From Streptomyces sp. Act143 (lineage in GTDB: Bacteria; Actinomycetota; Actinomycetes; Streptomycetales; Streptomycetaceae): DNA of 64,000 nt. Positions within the stretch are counted from its first letter, which is position 1, and each line of letters begins with the position of its first letter. The stretch spans positions 5,395,393 through 5,459,392 of the forward strand of contig NZ_QFRX01000001.1 in assembly GCF_003143935.1 (NCBI RefSeq), given 5' to 3'. The position numbers were made by a program, and so were the translations under genes. Below are positions 41,534 through 50,308 of the stretch, in pieces. The notes beneath the pieces were generated by a model that ran no database searches, was not told the DNA's origin, and worked only from the letters and a program-made list of their open reading frames with translations.

Positions 41534-41575
41534 CCGCCCCCGGCGCGTCCTTCCCCCGGGACGCGCCGGGGGCGG
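41534..41575 (+). terminator. Terminator at the right end of the lanthipeptide cluster
   Basis: CCGCCCCCGGCGCGTCC pairs perfectly with GGACGCGCCGGGGGCGG (17 bp, 8-nt loop), 24 nt after the exporter stop. The remaining 41576-41845 shows no gene. Confidence 0.8.
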
Positions 41576-41845
41576 ACCGCGTCCCGGCCGCCGGACAGGG
41601 GACCGCTGCCGCGCCGAATCCTCGTCCGCAGAGGGTGGACCCGGGCGACGTCCTCGGCATGCGGCCGCCCGCGTACCGCGCTCTCCCGGAGCGCGGCCCG
41701 GAGACTGTACTGGTCGACGACCCTGCTCGTGACCCGCCGCCCAGCCCGTTCACGCCCCCGCTCCCCATCCGTCTGACCTGCGGAAACGCCATCAAGGCCG
41801 GCAGGCTCCCCAGCAGACCTCATGCGGGACGAAGAGGGTGTGAGC

Positions 41846-43027
41846 TCAGGACGCCAGGTGCCGCAGCCGGCTGGCGGCCTCGTCGAGAACGTCGTCCCTC
41901 TTGCAGAAGGTGAAGCGGACCTGGCTGCGGCCGGCGTCGGGGTCGTCGTAGAAGACGGAGTTGGGGATGGCGACGACGCCGCAGCGTTCGGGGAGGGCGC
42001 GGCAGAAGGCGTAGGCGTCCTTCTCGCCGAAGGGCGTGATGTCGGTGGTGATGAAGTACGTGCCCTGCGGCTGGTAGACCTCGAACCCGGCCGCGCGCAG
42101 GCCGTCGCCGAGCAGGTCGCGCTTGCGGCGGAGGTCGGTCCGGAAGCCGTCGAAGTACGCGTCCGGCAGGCGCAGCGCTTCGGCGATCGCGTACTGGAAG
42201 GGGCCCGCGCTGACGTACGTCAGGTACTGCTTTGCCGTCCGGACGGCGGAGACGAGCGCGCCGTTCGCCGTCACCCAGCCCACCTTCCAGCCGGTGAAGG
42301 AGAAGGTCTTGCCCGCCGAGCCGATCGACACCGTGCGGTCCCGCATGCCGGGGAAGGCCGCCAGCGGCAGGTGCTCGGCGTCGTCGAAGAACAGGTGCTC
42401 GTACACCTCGTCGGTGACGACCAGCAGGTCCCGCTCGACCGCCAGCTCGGCGATCGCGGTGAGCTCCTCGCGGGTGAGGACCGTGCCGGTGGGGTTGTGG
42501 GGCGTGTTGATCAGCAGCAGCCGGGTGCGGTCGGTGACCGCCGCGCGCAGCTCGTCGAGGTCGAGGCGGAACCGCCCGTCGGCCGGCCGCAGCGTCACCG
42601 GCACCCGGGTGCCGCCCGCCATCGCGATGCAGGCCGCGTAGGAGTCGTAGTACGGCTCCAGGGCGATGACCTCGTCGCCGGGTTCCAGCAGGGCGAGCAG
42701 GGCGGCGGCGATGGCCTCGGTCGCGCCCGCCGTCACCAGGACCTCGGTGTCGGGGTCGTAGGACAGTCCGTACCACCGCTGCTGGTGCGCGGCGATCGCG
42801 GCGCGCAGCTCGGGCACGCCGGGGCCCGGCGGGTACTGGTTGCCGCGTCCGTCGCGCAGCGCCCGCACGGCCGCCTCCCGGACCTCCTCGGGGCCGTCCG
42901 TGTCGGGGAAGCCCTGGCCGAGGTTGATCGAGCCGGTCCGCACGGCGAGCGCGGACATCTCGGCGAAGATCGTCGTCCCGAACCCGGCGAGCCGGCGGTT
43001 GAGGTGCGGGCGTGCGGTGGAGGTCAT
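41846..43027 (-). CDS. PLP-dependent aminotransferase (DapC/kynurenine-aminotransferase type)
   Basis: 393 residues, class I/II fold. NTPHNPTGT and DEVYEHLFFD precede the PLP-binding Lys in SIGSAGKTFSFTGWKVGW (~240). NLGQGFPDTDGPEEV and NQYPPGPGVPELRAAIA are typical of the N-succinyldiaminopimelate and kynurenine/glutamine aminotransferase group. Actinobacterial members are mostly annotated as DapC-like; the exact amino donor is not decidable. ATG 43027 is preferred over 43036 on ribosome-site spacing. A diverged fragment of the same gene family lies at 25850-25990 on the far side of the lanthipeptide island. Confidence 0.9.
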   Translation of the reverse strand: MTSTARPHLNRRLAGFGTTIFAEMSALAVRTGSINLGQGFPDTDGPEEVREAAVRALRDGRGNQYPPGPGVPELRAAIAAHQQRWYGLSYDPDTEVLVTAGATEAIAAALLALLEPGDEVIALEPYYDSYAACIAMAGGTRVPVTLRPADGRFRLDLDELRAAVTDRTRLLLINTPHNPTGTVLTREELTAIAELAVERDLLVVTDEVYEHLFFDDAEHLPLAAFPGMRDRTVSIGSAGKTFSFTGWKVGWVTANGALVSAVRTAKQYLTYVSAGPFQYAIAEALRLPDAYFDGFRTDLRRKRDLLGDGLRAAGFEVYQPQGTYFITTDITPFGEKDAYAFCRALPERCGVVAIPNSVFYDDPDAGRSQVRFTFCKRDDVLDEAASRLRHLAS

Positions 43028-43165
43028 GCCGGTCATCCTGCGCCCAAGCTCTGGAGTTCCTCAACTCTGCTTTGGCCGGTGAGCCGCGGGGGCATCTCCC
43101 TCGCACGCAAGACCCCAGGCGCCCACGGGGGGACGTCTCGGGGGACACGAAAGGAGGGTGACGCC

Positions 43166-43447
43166 ATGGTTCTCGGCATCATCCTGGCAATGGTCCTGAT
43201 CGGGTTCGTGGTCGCGATCATCGCGGCGGCGAGCAGGGGGAGCTCGCGCGCTGTGCGCGCGGGTCGGCGCGGCGGCAGCAGCGGAAGCGGCAGCAGCTGG
43301 TGGGCCGACGGGGGGTCCAGCGGCGGCGGTTCGTCGTGCGGCTCGTCGAGTTCGTCGTGCGGTTCGTCCAGCTCCTGCGGGGGCGGCTCGTCGTGCGGCG
43401 GCGGGTCGTCCTGCGGGGGTGGGGGCGGTTGCGGCGGCGGCAGCTGA
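43166..43447 (+). CDS. Membrane miniprotein with Gly/Ser/Cys-rich tail (copy 1)
   Basis: 93 residues. One membrane segment (LGIILAMVLIGFVVAIIAAA), a basic stop (RGSSRAVRAGRRG), a WWADGGSSGG junction and a tail with seven Cys in runs such as SSCGGGSSCGGGSSCGGG. Strong GGAGGG site. The next gene is a shorter relative with the same plan. The tail could bind metal or form disulfide-linked assemblies; no characterised family is recognised. Confidence 0.65.
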   Translation: MVLGIILAMVLIGFVVAIIAAASRGSSRAVRAGRRGGSSGSGSSWWADGGSSGGGSSCGSSSSSCGSSSSCGGGSSCGGGSSCGGGGGCGGGS

Positions 43448-43483
43448 GCCGGGCTCCGGGGGAGGCGGAAGGAAGGCGGCGCC

Positions 43484-43732
43484 GTGTTCGCGGCTCTCGT
43501 CATCGTCCTGGTGGTTCTGTACTGGGCCCTGCTCCTGTGGCTGATCAGATGGTCGGTGCGGCGGAGCGGCGGCCGGCGGAGGTATCTCTTCGGGAGCTCC
43601 GGCGGCAGCGGCGGCGACACCAGCGGCAACAGCTGGGCGGACGGGGGCGGTGACAGCGGCGGCTCGTCGTGCGGCGGCGGGTCGTCCTGCGGAGGAGGCG
43701 GTGGGGGCGGATGCGGTGGAGGAGGCGGCTGA
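43484..43732 (+). CDS. Membrane miniprotein with Gly/Ser/Cys-rich tail (copy 2)
   Basis: 82 residues. One membrane segment (ALVIVLVVLYWALLLWLI), then RWSVRRSGGRRRY, a SWADGGGDSGG junction like that of copy 1, and a Cys-poorer tail (SSCGGGSSCGG...GGCGG; three Cys). It starts 36 nt after copy 1 with a GTG and a weak site. A tandem paralog; function unknown. Confidence 0.6.
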   Translation: MFAALVIVLVVLYWALLLWLIRWSVRRSGGRRRYLFGSSGGSGGDTSGNSWADGGGDSGGSSCGGGSSCGGGGGGGCGGGGG

Positions 43733-43767
43733 CACGGGGCAGCTGAGCTCCTCACGGCATCCGGACG

Positions 43768-43800
43768 AGCCGGGCCCGCACGAAGGTGGGGCCCGGCTTT
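43768..43800 (+). terminator. Terminator after the miniprotein pair
   Basis: AGCCGGGCCC pairs with GGGCCCGGCT (10 bp, 11-nt loop) and is followed by TTT, 35 nt after the second miniprotein stop. The gap that continues to 44101 holds no convincing gene; a palindrome lies inside it. Confidence 0.75.
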
Positions 43801-43920
43801 CGCGTGGGGGCGTGCGGATGCCCCGGCGTACGCCTCCGCGGTCCCGCGTGCGCCGTAGTTGAACAGTTGAACTGTGGAGCCCTCTGAGGGATGGAAACGC
43901 CACGAAGTTGGGTAAAAACG

Positions 43921-43937
43921 CTGTGGCGGCGCCACAG
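43921..43937. promoter_or_regulatory. Palindrome CTGTGGC-GGC-GCCACAG
   Basis: A 7-bp perfect inverted repeat in the 369-bp gap upstream of the DUF2617 gene. Nearby, TTGAACAGTTGAAC at about 43859-43872 is a short direct repeat. Both may be operator-like elements; the regulated start cannot be fixed. Confidence 0.35.
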
Positions 43938-44101
43938 TTCATGATTCCCTCTAAATCACCAACGCGGGCCCTCGGCCGTCCTACGGACACGTCAGCTGCT
44001 CATCCCGACCGGGCCGACCGGGCCGCATCCCCGCCGGTGTCGACCCGGGTGCGCCGGCGCCCTCACACCGCCCTTTCTTTGCGTGCTTGCGGAGCCGACC
44101 C

Positions 44102-44620
44102 ATGCTCACGACCCTGAACACCTCCTACACCGACACGCGCGCGGCCGACCTCGCCTGGGCCCTGGGACGCGAGCCGCTCCCGGCGCTGGCCACGCTCGAC
44201 CTCGAACTGGCCGGGGCGAACCTTCAGCTGAGACTGCTCGGCGCGTCCCACCAGGTGCTCCTCGAGGAGGAGCGGGGCACCTGTTCGGAGACGGTGGCGT
44301 GCATCCCGGGCAGCAGCACCCCGCTGCCGCTGGGCGTCGCCAAGCGGGTCGGCGACTGGGAGTACGAGTTCGCGGCCCGGGTCGAGCTTCTCTCACCCGG
44401 TCAGTTCGCTGGTCGTGCCCAGGAGTTGCTGGCCCTCGTCGCCGACCATCCGCACGGCCTGGCGGGCGTCTTCCCCGGCAGTCCGCACGCCTTCACGGCC
44501 CTGCTCGCCCAGCGCCACGAGGGACAGGTGCTGTGGCGGACCTGGCACGCGTACCCGCAGGACGGCCAGTTGGTGGCGACGCGGACACGCGTCGGCGTCA
44601 AGGTTCCTGCCGCGCTGTAG
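44102..44620 (+). CDS. DUF2617 protein
   Basis: 172 residues, cytoplasmic, no membrane segment. MLTTLNTSYTDTRAADLAWAL, LRLLGASHQVLL, CSETVACI and WEYEFAARVELLSPGQFAGRAQELLALV match the actinobacterial DUF2617 family, which often lies next to a spermidine-synthase-like gene, as here. Function unknown. ATG 44102 is chosen because family similarity starts there; GTG 44087 is also in frame. Confidence 0.8.
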   Translation: MLTTLNTSYTDTRAADLAWALGREPLPALATLDLELAGANLQLRLLGASHQVLLEEERGTCSETVACIPGSSTPLPLGVAKRVGDWEYEFAARVELLSPGQFAGRAQELLALVADHPHGLAGVFPGSPHAFTALLAQRHEGQVLWRTWHAYPQDGQLVATRTRVGVKVPAAL

Positions 44621-44769
44621 GCCGGGTGCGCACGCCCCGGCGGCTGCCGGTCGACGCCCCGGCCGTCGACCCGCTCCGCCGGGCGCGTAAACCCCGACCG
44701 GCCCGGTGACCGCGAGTTCCACACGTGTGGGTGACGAAGCGTGCCGTTTCCGTGACGTACCGTCGCAAG

Positions 44770-46413
44770 GTGATCGAACCGCACGCGCCCGCCCCTCCCG
44801 GCACACCGCCGCCCTGGGCCGGTCCCGTGCGGCTTCCGGTGCGGCCCGGGGTGGGGCGGTTCCTGGTCCTCGCGGGCGTCTTCGTCTGCGCCGCGTGCGG
44901 ACTGGTGTACGAACTCGAACTCGTCGCCCTCGCCTCGTACTTGATCGGCGACTCGGTCACCCAAGCCTCCGTCGTGCTGTCCGTGATGGTCTTCGCGATG
45001 GGGGTCGGCTCGCTCCTCGCCAAAGGGCTGCGGCGGCACGCCGCGGCCGGCTTCGGCGCGATCGAGGCCGCGCTCGCCCTGGTCGGCGGATGCAGCGCGA
45101 TGGTGCTGTACGCCGTCTTCGCCTGGACCGGCGACTGGGGCGGCCTGTGGGCCGACGGGCCGCGCTGGCTGCTGGTCGCGTTCTCCCTCGCCATCGGCCT
45201 GCTCATCGGCGCCGAGGTCCCGCTGCTGATGGAGCTGATCCAGCGCATCCGCCGCCAGGACGCGGGCGGCGCCGTCGCCGACCTCTTCGCCGCGGACTAC
45301 GTCGGCGGCCTGGTGGGCGGCCTCGCCTTCCCGTTCCTCCTGCTGCCCCTGCTCGGCCAGCTCACCGGCGCCCTGATCACCGGCACCGTCAACGCGATCG
45401 TGGGCGGCGCCCTCGTGCTCGGCCTGTTCCGCCGCGACCTGACCCGCCGGGCCCGCTGGCTGCTGGTGATCGCCAACCTCACCGTGCTCGGTGTCCTCGC
45501 CGCGGCCGCCGTCCTCGTCGACGACTTCGAGCGTGCCGCGCGCCACGCCGTCTACGGCGACGACGTCCGCGTCGCGGTCCAGACCGACGTCCAGGAGGTC
45601 GTCCTCACCGGCGGCACCGGCGGCCGCCCCCTCGACCTCTTCCTCGACGGCCGCCTCCGCGTCAGCGGCCGCGACGAACGCCGCTACCACGAGGCACTCG
45701 TCCACCCCGCGATGAACGGCCCGCACGCGCGCGTGCTGATCCTCGGCGGCGGCGACGGACTGGCGGCGCGCGAGGTCCTGCGCCATCGGGACGTACTCCG
45801 GGTGGACGTCGTCGAACTCGACGCCGGGGTCGTGCGACTGGCCCGCACCGACCCCGCCCTCGCCGCCCTCAACGGCCATGCGTACGGCGACCCGCGCGTC
45901 CACGTCACCACGTGCGACGCCTTCGGCCGGCTGCGGCAGGCGCGGCCCGCGGCCTACGACGTGGTGATCGCCGACCTGCCCGACCCGGGCATCACGGCCA
46001 GCGCCAAGCTGTACTCCCAGGAGTTCTACGGCCTCGCCCGCCGCGCCCTGGCCCCGGGCGGCCGACTGGTGGTGCACGCCGGGCCGGTCTCCTCCCGCCC
46101 CCGCGTCTTCTGGACGGTCGACACCACGATGCGCGCGGCGGGGCTGCGTACCGTGCCCTATCGCGTCGGCGGGCGCGCCGAAGGGTTCGCGGCCGGGCCC
46201 GACCGGGTGACCGGCGCCTCCCGGGCGCCCCGGGACTGGGGCTTCGTCCTGGCCGCCGCCGGTGCGGCGCCGCGCCTCGGCCTCGACCCGCAGGCCCCGC
46301 CGCCCCGGACCCTGACCTCGGCGTCCCTCGCGGCGGACGCCCGGTCCGTGGCCCGCACCCGGCTCACCGGCCTGGCACCGTCGACGCTGGTGCACCCCGC
46401 GTACACGGACTGA
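44770..46413 (+). CDS. Membrane polyamine aminopropyltransferase-like protein
   Basis: 547 residues. About seven membrane segments (~30-250), followed by a soluble spermidine-synthase-like Rossmann domain: VLILGGGDGLAAREVL, DVVELDAGVVRLAR, DAFGRLRQ and DVVIADLPDPG. The double-domain architecture is common in actinobacteria and its true substrate has not been settled; aminopropyl transfer is inferred from the C-terminal domain. GTG 44770 is preferred; a GTG at 44725 adds 15 residues. It follows the DUF2617 gene by 149 bp. Confidence 0.8.
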   Translation: MIEPHAPAPPGTPPPWAGPVRLPVRPGVGRFLVLAGVFVCAACGLVYELELVALASYLIGDSVTQASVVLSVMVFAMGVGSLLAKGLRRHAAAGFGAIEAALALVGGCSAMVLYAVFAWTGDWGGLWADGPRWLLVAFSLAIGLLIGAEVPLLMELIQRIRRQDAGGAVADLFAADYVGGLVGGLAFPFLLLPLLGQLTGALITGTVNAIVGGALVLGLFRRDLTRRARWLLVIANLTVLGVLAAAAVLVDDFERAARHAVYGDDVRVAVQTDVQEVVLTGGTGGRPLDLFLDGRLRVSGRDERRYHEALVHPAMNGPHARVLILGGGDGLAAREVLRHRDVLRVDVVELDAGVVRLARTDPALAALNGHAYGDPRVHVTTCDAFGRLRQARPAAYDVVIADLPDPGITASAKLYSQEFYGLARRALAPGGRLVVHAGPVSSRPRVFWTVDTTMRAAGLRTVPYRVGGRAEGFAAGPDRVTGASRAPRDWGFVLAAAGAAPRLGLDPQAPPPRTLTSASLAADARSVARTRLTGLAPSTLVHPAYTD

Positions 46414-46436
46414 ACGGGACACGCGCCCGCATGCGG

Positions 46437-46476
46437 ACGGCGGCCCGCCCCCTCCCCGGGAGGGACGGACCGCCGT
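46437..46476. terminator. Weak hairpin between convergent genes
   Basis: ACGGCGG pairs with CCGCCGT (7 bp, long internal loop) and the distal arm runs into GTTT; it lies between the spermidine-synthase-like gene and the convergent secreted-protein gene. Confidence 0.4.
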
Positions 46477-46501
46477 GTTTCCCCCGCTTCCCCGCGGTGG
46501 C

Positions 46502-47044
46502 TCAGACGACGTTCAGCGCGTTGTACGAGGCGACCTTCCAGCCGCGGGTGCTGTTGACCTTCAGGTAGTACTTGCCGGCGGAGCGCTTGAAGGTGACGTT
46601 GTGCTTCCAGCCCCAGAAGGTGACGGTGCCGTTGCCGTTGTCCACCAGCGAGGTGTCCGCCGCGCCGAGGGTCTTCGGACCGGCCTTGCCGTCCACCACC
46701 AGCCCGGCGTTCAGCCGGCTGTTGTACAGCTTCTGCCAGGACTTCACCGCGGCCGTGGTGTTGGACCCGTACTTGCCGTCGATGTCCGCCCAGTCGAACG
46801 TGGAGCCGTTCTTCTCCTTGGCGCCGTCCGCCCACAGCAGCATCTGCACCAGCGCGGTCGCGTTGCTGTTGGCGTGGCTGGTGGCGGACAGGGTGCCCTC
46901 GTCGCCCCAGTCGTTCGTCGGGCCGCCCGCCCCGGAGACGTACCCCTGGGAGACGCTCGCCGACGCCGGCGTCGCGGTGAGCGCGAGTCCGCCGCCGACG
47001 GCCGTGACGACGGCGAGCGCGAGAGCCTTCTTACGCAGAGACAT
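46502..47044 (-). CDS. Secreted peptidoglycan-binding-like protein
   Basis: 180 residues. Clean signal peptide MSLRKKALALAVVTAVGGGL...ATPASA, cleavage about residue 30. The mature part has SATSHANSNATALVQMLLWADG, FDWADIDGKYGSNTTAAVKSWQ and GLVVDGKAGPKTLG, the pattern of a PG-binding-1-like module, followed by a short beta domain (NGTVTFWGWKHNVTFK). Probably cell-wall associated. ATG 47042-47044 with a GGGGAACC site. It is divergent from the histidine kinase gene across 213 bp, so it may be a target of that system (inference). Confidence 0.78.
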   Translation of the reverse strand: MSLRKKALALAVVTAVGGGLALTATPASASVSQGYVSGAGGPTNDWGDEGTLSATSHANSNATALVQMLLWADGAKEKNGSTFDWADIDGKYGSNTTAAVKSWQKLYNSRLNAGLVVDGKAGPKTLGAADTSLVDNGNGTVTFWGWKHNVTFKRSAGKYYLKVNSTRGWKVASYNALNVV

Positions 47045-47257
47045 GCGTGGTTCCCCTTCTGTCGCGCGGGCCGGGTTCCCCCGTTGAGCCCCCGTTTCGG
47101 CCCGCACCGGAAAGCTAGGGCGCACCCCGCCCGCCCCGAATCCCGCACTGGTTGGACGTTCGGCCCAACCTCGGCGGTAACCGCGCGGTTCCTGCAACTT
47201 CCGCGGTACCGCCGGAGGTTGACGCCCCCGCCCCGGCACCGGGGTTACGCTGCGGCG

Positions 47258-48442
47258 ATGCGGATCCACCCCCTCGTCGTCGACGGCCTGATCACCGCGG
47301 CGCAGACGACCGTGGCCGTCCTCCTCGGGCGGGAGTCGGCCGCCCAGGGGTGGCCCGCACCCGACGCCCTCGCCTGGGTCCTCGTCGCCCTCGCCAACCT
47401 GCCGACCGTCCTGCGCAACCGGGCCCCCGTGCCGGTCTGCGTCGGCGTCCTCGCGGTCTTCGCCGCCTACACCACCCTCGGCCACTGGCCGGTGGTCAAC
47501 TCCCTCGGCCCGATGCTCGCCTTCTACACCGTGGCGGCCCTGCGCCCGGCCCGCACCACCGCCGTCTGCGCCGCCCTGCTCGCCGGGTCCTGGATCTACG
47601 CCGGACTGGTCACCGAGGGCAGCTCCATGGCCTCGGTCGTCGCCCAGTCCCTCGCCTACACCCTCGTCCTGTGGTGGTTCGGCCACGCCGCCCGCCGCAC
47701 CGCCGAACTGACCCGGCAGCTCAAGGCCGAACAGGCCGAACGGGCCCGCCGCGAGGTCGCCGAGGAACGCGTCCGCATCGCCCGCGAACTGCATGACGTG
47801 GTCGCCCACCACATGGCCGTCATCAACGTCCAGGCCGGCCTCGCCCGCTTCGTCTTCACCTCCGACGCCCGCACCGCGCGCGAGGCGCTCGACACCATCG
47901 CCGGCGCCAGCGGCGAGGCGCTCGCGGAACTCCGGCGCATGCTGGGCCTGTTGCGCGCCGACGTTGTCCAGGGCGCGGCCGACGGGGCCCCGGCGCCCGG
48001 CCTCGGTCAGCTCGCCGACATGGTGGAACGGGTCCGCGCGGGCGGCGTCCCCGTGGACCTCCGCATCACCGGCGCACCGCGCCCGCTGCCGCCCGGCGTC
48101 CAGCTCTGCCTCTACCGCGTCGTCCAGGAGGCCCTCACCAACGTCCTCAAACACGCCCCCGGCGCCCGGGCCCGCGTCGAACTCGCCTACCGGGCGGGCG
48201 AGATGACGGCGTCCGTCACGAACGAGGCGACGACCGACGCCGGGAAGGGGGTGAATCCGGCCAGAAAACAGGAGCGCGGCGGGCAGGCCGGCGGGCATGG
48301 CTTGATCGGAATGCGGGAGCGCGCCAAGCTCTACGGCGGGTCGATCGTCGTCGGCCCGCGCAGCGAGGGGGGTTTCGGCGTGCACCTGACCCTGCCGACG
48401 TCGGCACAGAGCGCACGCCGGGGGGACGCCGTCGCGGAATGA
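47258..48442 (+). CDS. DesK/NarL-family sensor histidine kinase
   Basis: 394 residues. Four to five membrane segments in the first ~150 residues with very short loops, so it senses in or at the membrane. HisKA_3 dimerisation domain with phosphoacceptor His in RIARELHDVVAHHMAVI (~178), then HATPase_c with LYRVVQEALTNVLKHA and GHGLIGMRERAKLYGG. ATG 47258. The cognate regulator overlaps its stop (ATGA). Signal unknown; divergent from a secreted wall-associated protein. Confidence 0.92.
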   Translation: MRIHPLVVDGLITAAQTTVAVLLGRESAAQGWPAPDALAWVLVALANLPTVLRNRAPVPVCVGVLAVFAAYTTLGHWPVVNSLGPMLAFYTVAALRPARTTAVCAALLAGSWIYAGLVTEGSSMASVVAQSLAYTLVLWWFGHAARRTAELTRQLKAEQAERARREVAEERVRIARELHDVVAHHMAVINVQAGLARFVFTSDARTAREALDTIAGASGEALAELRRMLGLLRADVVQGAADGAPAPGLGQLADMVERVRAGGVPVDLRITGAPRPLPPGVQLCLYRVVQEALTNVLKHAPGARARVELAYRAGEMTASVTNEATTDAGKGVNPARKQERGGQAGGHGLIGMRERAKLYGGSIVVGPRSEGGFGVHLTLPTSAQSARRGDAVAE

Positions 48443-49137
48443 CCGACACCGGCAATGAGCAACCGGCGATCAGGGTGCTGGTCGTCGACGACCAGTTCCT
48501 CGTCCGCGGCGGACTGGTCGCGCTGCTGCACGCCGCCCCCGGCATGGAGGTGGCCGGCGAGGCCGCGGACGGCGCGGAGGCCGTCGCCCTGGCCGCCAAG
48601 ACCCGCCCCGACGTCGTCCTCATGGACATCCGCATGCCCGGCACCACCGGCATCGAGGCGACGGAACGCATCCTCGCGGCGGCGACCGACCCACCGCCCC
48701 GCATCCTGATCCTGACCACCTTCGACCTCGACGAGTACGTCTACGGCGCCCTGCGCGCGGGCGCGTCCGGCTTCCTCCTCAAGGACGCGGGACCCGAACG
48801 CCTCCTCGCCGCGGTGACCGCCGTCCACCGCGGCGACGCCCTGTTCGCACCCGCGGTCACCCGGCGCCTGGTCGAGGCCTACACCCGTACGGCCGACGGC
48901 ACCGCGTCCGGCGCCGGCGCCCCGCCCGACCTGTCCGCCCTGACCACCCGCGAGGTCGAGGTCGTCACGCTGGTCGCCCGCGGCCTGACCAACGCGGAGG
49001 CCGCCGACCTGCTGTTCATCAGCGAGGCGACCGTGAAGACGCACCTCAACCGCACGATGACGAAGCTGGGGCTGACGAGCCGGGCCCAGGTGGTGGTCGT
49101 GGCGTACGAGACGGGGCTGGTGACCCCGGGCGGCTGA
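48439..49137 (+). CDS. NarL-family response regulator
   Basis: 232 residues. Receiver domain with VLVVDDQFLVR, phosphoacceptor Asp in DVVLMDIRMPG (~60) and the switch Lys in FLLKDAG, all intact. C-terminal LuxR helix-turn-helix (LTTREVEVVTLVARGLTNAEAADLLFISEATVKTHL). Coupled to the kinase by a 4-nt ATGA overlap, so a complete two-component pair. Confidence 0.94.
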   Translation: MTDTGNEQPAIRVLVVDDQFLVRGGLVALLHAAPGMEVAGEAADGAEAVALAAKTRPDVVLMDIRMPGTTGIEATERILAAATDPPPRILILTTFDLDEYVYGALRAGASGFLLKDAGPERLLAAVTAVHRGDALFAPAVTRRLVEAYTRTADGTASGAGAPPDLSALTTREVEVVTLVARGLTNAEAADLLFISEATVKTHLNRTMTKLGLTSRAQVVVVAYETGLVTPGG

Positions 49138-49252
49138 ACGCGCCGGCTCGCTGCCGCCGCCGTGCCGCCTCCTGAGCGCGCCGACACGAGGGCGCGGTCA
49201 CTTTCGACCAACGGGGGTGCACTCCGCGGTCCGCTGGGTAGGCTCCCGGACC

Positions 49253-50251
49253 ATGGAGCATGAGGTGTTCGTTCCGGTTCCGGCCGAGCGACTCAGGGAG
49301 GCGCTGGCCGATCCCCTTCGGGTCGCCCGGGCCGTTCCCGGGCTCCAGCAGGACGCCGGCGCGGAGCCCGTCACCGGGCGGCTGAAGGTGCGCGTCGGCA
49401 GTCACTCGGTCACCTACCGGGGCACTGTACGGCTCACCCCGCAGGACGACGGTTCGTACGCCGCCGAGGGCGACGCCGTCGAGACCCGCGGCACCGGCTC
49501 GGTCAAGCTGGCGCTGGCACTGCGGCTCACGGAGGCCGAAGGAGGAACGACCCTCACCTTCGAGGGCACGGCTTCGGCGGACGGCCGCATCACGGAGTTC
49601 CCCGAGGGCGCGGTGTCCTCGACGGTGACCCGGCTGCTGAACCGTTTCGCGGAGAACCTGGGAACACCGGCAGAGGACGAGGGGACGCCCCCGGACAGCC
49701 CGGAGCCGACGCAGCAGCCGACGCAGCCGACGGGGCGGACGCAGCCGACGGGGCGGACGGGGCCGGAGCAGCCCACCGAGCCCGAGCCTGAACCGGCATC
49801 CGAGCCTGAGCTCGAACCTGAAGCCGCATCCGAGCCCGGGCTCGCACCCGAGCCCGAGCCCGAGCCCGAGCCTGAAGCCGCATCCGAGCATGACCTCGCA
49901 TCCGAGCCCGCATCCGAGCCCGAGCCCGCATCCGAGCCCGAGCCCGCATCCCAGCCCGAGCCCGCATCCCAGCCCGAGCCCGAACCCGCCTCCGGCACCG
50001 TCACCCCGCACCCGCCGGAGGACTTCACCGAAGCGTCCGCGCCGCCCGCCGAGGCGGCCCATGCCCGGCGCACGATGATCGGCCGCAGCGCCGAGGAGGT
50101 CGACCACGCGCCGCCGCGCGGCCGCTACGCGCCCGTCCCCGCGCCCCAGACCATCGCCCCGAACTCGGTGCTGCGGTGGGCGGCCCCCGCCGCGGCGGTC
50201 GTGCTCGCGTCGGCGATCGTGGCGGGACGGGTGCTGCGCAGACGGCGGTGA
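49253..50251 (+). CDS. CoxG/SRPBCC protein with Glu-Pro repeat linker and membrane anchor
   Basis: 332 residues. Residues 1-145 form a START-like CoxG fold (EHEVFVPVPAERLREALADPLRVARAVPGLQQ, GRLKVRVGSHSVTYRGTVRL, EGTASADGRITEF). A low-complexity stretch (~150-250) of EPEPAS, EPEPEPE and QPEPAS repeats follows, then a C-terminal membrane segment (VLRWAAPAAAVVLASAIVAGRVL) with a basic end. CoxG relatives take part in carbon monoxide dehydrogenase maturation or ligand binding, but no such genes are near. A tail-anchored cytoplasmic domain is inferred. Confidence 0.75.
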   Translation: MEHEVFVPVPAERLREALADPLRVARAVPGLQQDAGAEPVTGRLKVRVGSHSVTYRGTVRLTPQDDGSYAAEGDAVETRGTGSVKLALALRLTEAEGGTTLTFEGTASADGRITEFPEGAVSSTVTRLLNRFAENLGTPAEDEGTPPDSPEPTQQPTQPTGRTQPTGRTGPEQPTEPEPEPASEPELEPEAASEPGLAPEPEPEPEPEAASEHDLASEPASEPEPASEPEPASQPEPASQPEPEPASGTVTPHPPEDFTEASAPPAEAAHARRTMIGRSAEEVDHAPPRGRYAPVPAPQTIAPNSVLRWAAPAAAVVLASAIVAGRVLRRRR

Positions 50252-50308
50252 CCGGCCGCGAGGGCGGTGGCCCGGACGCCCCCTTGATCACCCCAGTAGG
50301 GTCGTCCC

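Noticed and set aside
43908..44117. 69-codon plus-strand frame before DUF2617
   Set aside because: No ribosome site or family; it overlaps a palindrome and the start of the DUF2617 gene, so I treat it as non-coding.
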